From assembly GCA_031258625.1 (NCBI GenBank), contig JAIRMO010000135.1:1-7586 (forward strand): a stretch of DNA of 7,586 nt. The letters are read 5' to 3'. The notes under the pieces are model-generated. The model ran no database searches. It was given only the letters and a program-made list of their open reading frames with translations, and was not told the DNA's origin. A program made the translations under genes and the position numbers. How positions within the stretch are numbered: the first letter of the stretch is position 1; each line of letters opens with the position of its first letter. Source of the DNA: Spirochaetaceae bacterium (lineage in GTDB: Bacteria > Spirochaetota > Spirochaetia > Treponematales > Breznakiellaceae). Of this stretch, positions 4,155 through 7,586 are shown piece by piece.

Positions 4155-5450
4155 TTGAAAAAAGCTATCGTATCTTGCCTGTTAGGTATGGTTTTTATTA
4201 CGCTAGGATTTGCTCAGACCGAGGAAGGGGGGGGAACCTGGTATGAGACCGAATCAAAGGCACTAAACGCTTCCCATCTAAATCTTCCCTTGGGAACCCG
4301 GGTACGGGTAACTAATTTGCAAAATGATCGGCAAGTAATCGTAACCATCGACAACCGGATCTCCGAATCATCGGAGCGGATCATCGATATATCCAAGGCG
4401 GCGGCGGAAAATTTGGAAATGAATCCCCAGGGGGTTACTCCGGTACGGATTGAGGTGTTAGCCCGGCGAAGATCCGCCGAGCCGGAGATTGCCTCGCCGG
4501 CCCCGGCCCCGGCCCCAGCACCAACCCCAGCACCAACCCCAGCACCGGCGCCGGCCCCTGAGCCGGTACCGGTACAAGCGCCGGCGCCGGTTCAGGCGGC
4601 GAGGACTTCCCAGCCGGTTGCTTCACCGGATGCTGAAAGTTCCGGCTATGTAAGCCAAACCAGTATTAATATCTATGGGTTAAAGCCTTATTCCCCGGAC
4701 GCGGAGATGGGCGGCTCATCGATTCCGGGGGTAGCTTCTCCGGCTCCTGCGGTGGTTTCTCCCCGGCCCGCGGTGGTCTCCCCCCGGCCCGCGGTGGTTT
4801 CTCCCCGGCCCGCGGTGGTTTCCCCCCGGCCCGCGGTAATTGCGCCCCGGCCCGCGGTGATTGCCCCTCAGTCTGCGGTAGTTGCTCCCCAGCCCGCTAC
4901 GGTATCTCCGGTGCCGATAGTAACTTCCCCGGATCCGTGGGTAAATTCCCCTTCGGTGAGAGAAGTCGCTCCAATTAGAACAGAAACTTCTACGATTAGG
5001 CCCGTCACGGCAAGGCCAACCACGGTTTCCCCGATAATCGTCTCTCCGACAACCGTCTCCCCGACGACCGTTCCTCCAACAACCGTTCCTCCGACGACCA
5101 TTGCCCCGACGACCGTTGCCCCGGCAACGACAAGACCAACATCAATAGGGTCAACCACCGCCCAGTCTCAAGGGCTTAACGCCCCGGTTCAATCAATGAA
5201 TTACGGATCGGGAATTGCCAGATTTCGCTTACTGATAGGGGGTTTTGGGGAAGAGTCAGCCGCCTGGAATACGTTTCTGAGGTTACGGAACGTGGGGCTT
5301 AACCCCGCCTATGAGATTTCCGGTAATAGTTACCGGGTCGTGATCCCCGGAGTATCGGCAACGGAACTTGAGGCCATAACCCGGCAGATAAACGTTGCGG
5401 GATTTATGGATATCCTCATCAAGACGGAACCAGCGACAGCTTCGTTCTGA
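4155..5450 (+). CDS. RlpA-like DPBB/SPOR-domain envelope protein, second copy
   Basis: Paralogue of the preceding gene, 431 aa with the same plan: signal peptide 1-20 (ending LGFA before QT), double-psi beta-barrel about 25-102 (GTWY, LPLGTRVRVTNL, VTIDNR, IIDISKAAAENLEM), repeat linker 103-352, and SPOR domain about 355-426 (FRLLIGGFGEE, then LNPAYEISGNSYRVVIPG). The first 104 residues are nearly identical to the upstream copy, whereas linker and SPOR domain differ strongly. As in the first copy, the acidic catalytic segment of RlpA is missing, so peptidoglycan binding or a septal scaffold role is likelier than glycan cleavage. It starts at TTG 4155 behind AGGAGGT, an unusual start compensated by a near-perfect ribosome-binding site. 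An 8-G run (4227-4234) lies just after the signal peptide. An IVSC sequence at residues 5-8 resembles a lipobox but precedes the hydrophobic core. Confidence 0.88.
   Translation: MKKAIVSCLLGMVFITLGFAQTEEGGGTWYETESKALNASHLNLPLGTRVRVTNLQNDRQVIVTIDNRISESSERIIDISKAAAENLEMNPQGVTPVRIEVLARRRSAEPEIASPAPAPAPAPTPAPTPAPAPAPEPVPVQAPAPVQAARTSQPVASPDAESSGYVSQTSINIYGLKPYSPDAEMGGSSIPGVASPAPAVVSPRPAVVSPRPAVVSPRPAVVSPRPAVIAPRPAVIAPQSAVVAPQPATVSPVPIVTSPDPWVNSPSVREVAPIRTETSTIRPVTARPTTVSPIIVSPTTVSPTTVPPTTVPPTTIAPTTVAPATTRPTSIGSTTAQSQGLNAPVQSMNYGSGIARFRLLIGGFGEESAAWNTFLRLRNVGLNPAYEISGNSYRVVIPGVSATELEAITRQINVAGFMDILIKTEPATASF
4494..4595 (+). repeat. PAPAP/PTPAP codon repeats in the second rlpA-like linker
   Basis: Alternating Pro-Ala/Pro-Thr run (residues about 114-147) with near-identical 12-bp units around 4513-4545. 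Such a run makes a stiff extended spacer, placed directly after the beta-barrel. The first copy lacks it at this position. Confidence 0.65.
4749..4895 (+). repeat. Seven 21-bp tandem units encoding AVVSPRP-type heptapeptides
   Basis: Seven consecutive in-frame 21-bp units each begin GCGGT. Units 1-4 differ from each other by only one or two bases; units 5-7 are more diverged (AVIAPRP, AVIAPQS, AVVAPQP). The homogeneity of the early units indicates recent expansion. Two related units occur in the upstream paralogue at 3296-3337. Confidence 0.85.
5016..5129 (+). repeat. 15-bp tandem units encoding PTTVS/PTTVP pentapeptides
   Basis: About 7.6 in-frame 15-bp units (residues 288-325) read PTTVS, PIIVS, PTTVS, PTTVP, PTTVP, PTTIA, PTTVA, PATT. 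The Thr-rich composition is distinct from the Ala/Val heptads upstream, so the linker is a mosaic of at least three independent repeat families before the SPOR domain. Confidence 0.8.
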
Positions 5451-5482
5451 GTTCCCTCAAGGGGATGGATTCCCGAATACAC

Positions 5483-5512
5483 ACAGCTCCAAAACTAAAG
5501 TTTTGGAGCTGT
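5483..5512 (+). terminator. Perfect 14-bp hairpin after the second rlpA-like gene
   Basis: ACAGCTCCAAAACT (5483-5496) is perfectly complementary to AGTTTTGGAGCTGT (5499-5512); with a realistic loop the stem is about 13 bp. It lies 32 bp after the stop, between convergent genes, and is followed by TTTCC. The T-run is short, but the stem's strength and place argue for a terminator of the + strand rlpA transcript. Confidence 0.75.
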
Positions 5513-5525
5513 TTCCGTGTTGATA

Positions 5526-5557
5526 CAAAAAGGGCCGGACGCTCAACCGACGGCCCT
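5526..5557 (-). terminator. Rho-independent terminator of the AAA+ ATPase gene
   Basis: On the minus strand, AGGGCCG (from 5557) pairs with CGGCCCT (ending 5531) around a 13-base loop and runs straight into TTTTT (5531-5527). The stem begins at the stop codon of the AAA+ gene. This is a textbook intrinsic terminator for the leftward transcript. Confidence 0.85.
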
Positions 5558-7308
5558 CAGCGTTCCCCCAGGAGGGATTTCAGTTCCTGGATCTCCTGCA
5601 CCAGTTTGGTGCGGTCCGGGTTCCGGTAGCGCCGGGGCACCATTTCCTTGGAAGTACATTCCAGCACGGCCACCAGGTTTTGCAGTTCAATTTCGTGGGG
5701 ATAGGCCGGGGGAATAAAGTCCGCCAGGGCTTCTTCCATGTCTTCCCGGCTTACAAAGCTCCGATCCGACATGGCGGCCCGGAGTTTTGCCCGGATCAGT
5801 ACCGCCTCCAGATCGGCCCCGGAAAACTCATGGCGAAATTTTTTTAACACCTCGGAAACGGGGAATTTACGGATAGAGAGGTCCAGTTTTCGTACCAGAG
5901 CGTCGAACAGGGCTTCCCGCTCGGCATCGGTATCGGGGTAGAACAGGGCCAGGTGTTCCTCGGCCCGGCCCTGGCGCTTTAAGTCTATGGGGATGAGGTC
6001 GGGGCGGCAGGTAATAAGGAACCAGATGATCTTCCCCCGGTATTCGGTATTCCCCATAAAACCGGCGATCTGGGCGAAAACCCGGTTGCTGGTCCCCGAA
6101 TCCCCCTCTTGATCCCGGTCCCCCAAAAAAGCATCGGCTTCATCGATCATCACCGCCACGGGGGCCATGGATTTGAGGATATTGAGGACCTTCTCCAGAT
6201 TCGATTCGGTAACCCCCTGCCATTTTGACCGGAAATTACGGAATTTGACCATGGGGATCCCGATTTCGCCGGCAAAGGCGCTGACCATAAAACTTTTTCC
6301 GGTCCCAACCGGCCCGGCAATAAGGTAGCCCATGGGGAGTACGTCCAGCCGGCCCATCTTTATCGCCCGGGCGGCGTTCTTGAACCGCTTCTTGACGAAT
6401 TCATGCCCGGACACATAGGAGAGGTCGTGGGCGGTTTCCATAAATTCCAGCAGCCCCACCGCCTCATTTTCGATGATCTCCTTTTTCTTTTGCCGCAGGT
6501 ATTCCAGAGAAAGGGGTACGTCTTCGGAGTAACTCTCCATGACCAGCCGGTTGAGGTTGAGGAGGTTAAGGCCGCTGGTGATAGCCGCCACCCCTTCGGC
6601 GCTTATACCCCGGTCCGGTAAAAAATACCCCTTTTTCCCCATGAATTTAAGAAAACTCGCCCGTACCTCCCCGTCGGGCAGGGGGATACTCACCTTCACC
6701 GTGGAAGGGGAAGCCACCAGCCGCTGGGACAGATCCGCCAGGTTTTCCGTGAGGAGGATGATCGAAACATCCCCCCGGGTGAAGATGGGGTCATGGGACC
6801 AACGGTTCAAGGTAACCAGACAATACCGGTCTTCTTCGGAGAGGCGGATCATATCACCCCCGGGAATAATGGTTTCCGCGTAATCCAGGATCAGCACCAT
6901 CCGTTTTTTCCGGGAGATGTTCATAAGAAAATATTTTTCCAGGTAAAAAAAGCTCTGATCCGGCTCGGCGGCGATAAAATCAGCCCCGTCCGTATCCGGA
7001 TACCGCTCCGCCATGACCGTCTGATAGTCCCGGGCCATTTCGTCGGAGTAAAAAGCCACCCCGCTGGACCGGTCGTAGAAGGCGATAATATCCCGGCTTC
7101 CGAAAAGGACTTCGGATATATAATCCTGAATCCGGGCAAAAACAAACTCCCCTTCGTTCATCTTATGGGGAAGTAAATCCCGGATATTCCCATGGAGAAT
7201 ATACAAATTGGTGGTTTTAGACAGGTATTTATAGGATAATTCCTGGGCCCAGGCAGGTAAAATCTTAATAAAAGGCAAATTTTTAACAATAAGCTGTTCA
7301 TCGTCCAC
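5557..7308 (-). CDS. Two-domain AAA+ ATPase, Ycf46-like
   Basis: Protein of 583 aa, predicted cytoplasmic, with no signal or membrane segment. Residues about 30-260 look like a degenerate ATPase domain: LYILHGNIRDLL near 35-46, a Walker-B-like MVLILDYAET at 137-145, and IILLTENLADL at 183-193, but no Walker A. Residues about 292-535 form an intact AAA+ domain: Walker A GPVGTGKS (332-339), Walker B AVMIDEAD (385-392), DSGTSNRVF (403-411), sensor-1 region ITCRPD (432-437), arginine-finger region RQGR (445-448) and SGAD at 496-499. The degenerate N-terminal plus active C-terminal plan, an SIPLPD-type linker and the DSGTSxRVF segment resemble cyanobacterial/plastid Ycf46. Sensor 1 usually has Asn where Cys434 stands. 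GTG 7308 is chosen: AAGAGA lies seven bases upstream and an in-frame TAG sits at 7333-7335. The substrate is unknown. The gene is convergent with the rlpA pair and has its own terminator. Confidence 0.85.
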   Translation of the reverse strand: MDDEQLIVKNLPFIKILPAWAQELSYKYLSKTTNLYILHGNIRDLLPHKMNEGEFVFARIQDYISEVLFGSRDIIAFYDRSSGVAFYSDEMARDYQTVMAERYPDTDGADFIAAEPDQSFFYLEKYFLMNISRKKRMVLILDYAETIIPGGDMIRLSEEDRYCLVTLNRWSHDPIFTRGDVSIILLTENLADLSQRLVASPSTVKVSIPLPDGEVRASFLKFMGKKGYFLPDRGISAEGVAAITSGLNLLNLNRLVMESYSEDVPLSLEYLRQKKKEIIENEAVGLLEFMETAHDLSYVSGHEFVKKRFKNAARAIKMGRLDVLPMGYLIAGPVGTGKSFMVSAFAGEIGIPMVKFRNFRSKWQGVTESNLEKVLNILKSMAPVAVMIDEADAFLGDRDQEGDSGTSNRVFAQIAGFMGNTEYRGKIIWFLITCRPDLIPIDLKRQGRAEEHLALFYPDTDAEREALFDALVRKLDLSIRKFPVSEVLKKFRHEFSGADLEAVLIRAKLRAAMSDRSFVSREDMEEALADFIPPAYPHEIELQNLVAVLECTSKEMVPRRYRNPDRTKLVQEIQELKSLLGER

Positions 7309-7331
7309 AATAATTTCTCTTAAAAAAACAT

Positions 7332-7337
7332 ACTATA
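7332..7337 (-). promoter_or_regulatory. Possible -10 element of the AAA+ gene
   Basis: TATAGT on the minus strand, 24 bases before the GTG start, is one mismatch from TATAAT. No good -35 is found at 16-18 bp; that place is occupied by the GC-rich repeated bases at the insertion-sequence tip. If used, this promoter abuts the element and may depend on it. Confidence 0.25.
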
Positions 7338-7440
7338 AAAAGGAGACTTCCGCAATGCGGCGCAATGCCTCATCGAAATTCTAACCCAAAAAGGGCCATG
7401 CCTCATTATAAAAATCTAACCCACATTAAACCGGTTTCTG

Positions 7441-7461
7441 CCGACAGGAAAAGGTCGGAGG
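7441..7461 (+). promoter_or_regulatory. Hairpin over the transposase ribosome-binding site
   Basis: CCGAC (7441-7445) pairs with GTCGG (7454-7458) around an 8-base purine loop. The second arm contains the first two bases of the GGAGG ribosome-binding site (7457-7461) that serves ATG 7468. The same stem occurs in the left copy (22-26 with 35-39), and one of the two differences between the copies falls in its loop. Partial masking of the site in read-through transcripts is known for IS10 and IS50; applying it here is inference. Confidence 0.35.
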
Positions 7462-7467
7462 CGCCAC

Positions 7468-7586
7468 ATGGGGTTAGACATGAAGGACAGACGGACGCTG
7501 ACCAATCAAGTCAGCAAACGCTACAAGAACGCGGGGAAAAAAGAAAAGAAACAAATCCTGGATGAGTTTACGGCGAATACGGGATA
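7468..7586 (+). CDS. rve/integrase-type transposase, N-terminal part (runs off the window)
   Basis: 39 codons are visible, beginning MGLDMKDRRTLTNQVSKRY and continuing with a Lys-rich helix and ILDEFTANTG, open to the window end. This matches my memory of the N-terminal DNA-binding region of DDE (rve) transposases annotated as integrase catalytic region proteins, related to the IS1202/ISTde1 or ISNCY groups; the catalytic domain itself is outside the window. I chose ATG 7468 because GGAGG (7457-7461) lies six bases upstream; the in-frame ATG at 7480 is the alternative. The family call is moderate and the existence of the gene is well supported by the mirrored left copy. Confidence 0.65.
   Translation, partial: MGLDMKDRRTLTNQVSKRYKNAGKKEKKQILDEFTANTG

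Larger units (their letters stand above)
7361..7586 (+). mobile_element. 5' end of right insertion sequence
   Basis: Mirror copy of 1-119, continuing into the transposase gene and out of the window. It carries the same two GGGTTA/ATGAGGCAT motifs in inverted sense, a hairpin over the ribosome-binding site (7441-7445 with 7454-7458) and the transposase start. Just outside is a 10-bp near-duplication (CCGCAATGCGG at 7350-7360 next to CGCAATGCC at 7361-7369) that the left copy lacks. I cannot fix the tip or any target duplication from one end. With the left copy it brackets about 7.2 kb of cargo in inverted orientation. Confidence 0.75.

Noticed and set aside
4167..4178. IVSC at residues 5-8 of the second rlpA-like protein as a lipobox
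   Set aside because: It precedes the hydrophobic core of the signal peptide instead of following it; the first copy has IMSC at the same place and both have a normal cleavage region after residue 20.
4749..4895. Regular 21-bp repeats considered as a CRISPR array or non-coding satellite
   Set aside because: The units are contiguous with no unique spacers, stay in frame and encode heptapeptides typical of a periplasmic linker.
4868..5158. Minus-strand frame with repeated VVGGT/VVGET resembling a pentapeptide-repeat protein
   Set aside because: It mirrors the 15-bp PTTV repeats of the sense gene and lacks any start signal.

Overview
The window reads as a spirochaete chromosome segment, most plausibly a Treponema of the moderate-to-high GC, insertion-sequence-rich kind. 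This rests on family resemblance only: a BioY-type ECF transporter operon, SPOR-tailed RlpA-like proteins without a lipobox, a Ycf46-like AAA+ protein, and an rve-type transposase start I associate with treponemes. Coding DNA is GC-rich with many CCC/CGG/GGG codons, while the gaps around the rlpA-like genes are strongly AT-rich.

Layout. Positions 1-119 and 7361-7479 are inverted copies of one sequence (117/119 identical): the 5' ends of two insertion sequences of the same kind whose transposases read outward, away from the cargo. Only the first 4 codons of the left transposase and the first 39 codons of the right one fall inside the window. Inside the left end are two further, diverged copies of the element's internal motif (135-195), which look like an older element end. 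Then comes bioY-bioM-bioN (346-2373), a tightly overlapping + strand operon for a complete dedicated biotin ECF importer, with a 10-bp inverted repeat (229-259) in its leader. An AT-rich gap of 277 bp follows. It begins with a sequence closely matching the ribosome-binding site and start of the second rlpA-like gene, and carries a good sigma-70-like promoter and a palindrome.

Next are two tandem paralogues (2651-3940 and 4155-5450). Each encodes signal peptide, RlpA-type double-psi beta-barrel, long Pro/Ala/Val repeat linker and SPOR domain. Both lack the segment that normally carries the acidic catalytic residues of RlpA lytic transglycosylases, so they are better read as periplasmic septal or peptidoglycan-binding proteins than as enzymes. 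A perfect hairpin and a canonical terminator separate them from a convergent minus-strand gene for a two-domain AAA+ ATPase (5557-7308). That gene's GTG start lies only about 50 bp from the right insertion-sequence end.

Functional reading: biotin uptake, cell-wall/septum proteins and an AAA+ ATPase of unknown client share an island bounded by inverted insertion sequences. The sequence shows no functional link among the three blocks. The most notable signals are the mirror-image element ends with motif arrays, the fossil-like duplications near the rlpA genes, and the rapidly evolving repeat linkers. I found no RNA gene, CRISPR array or defence/toxin module.
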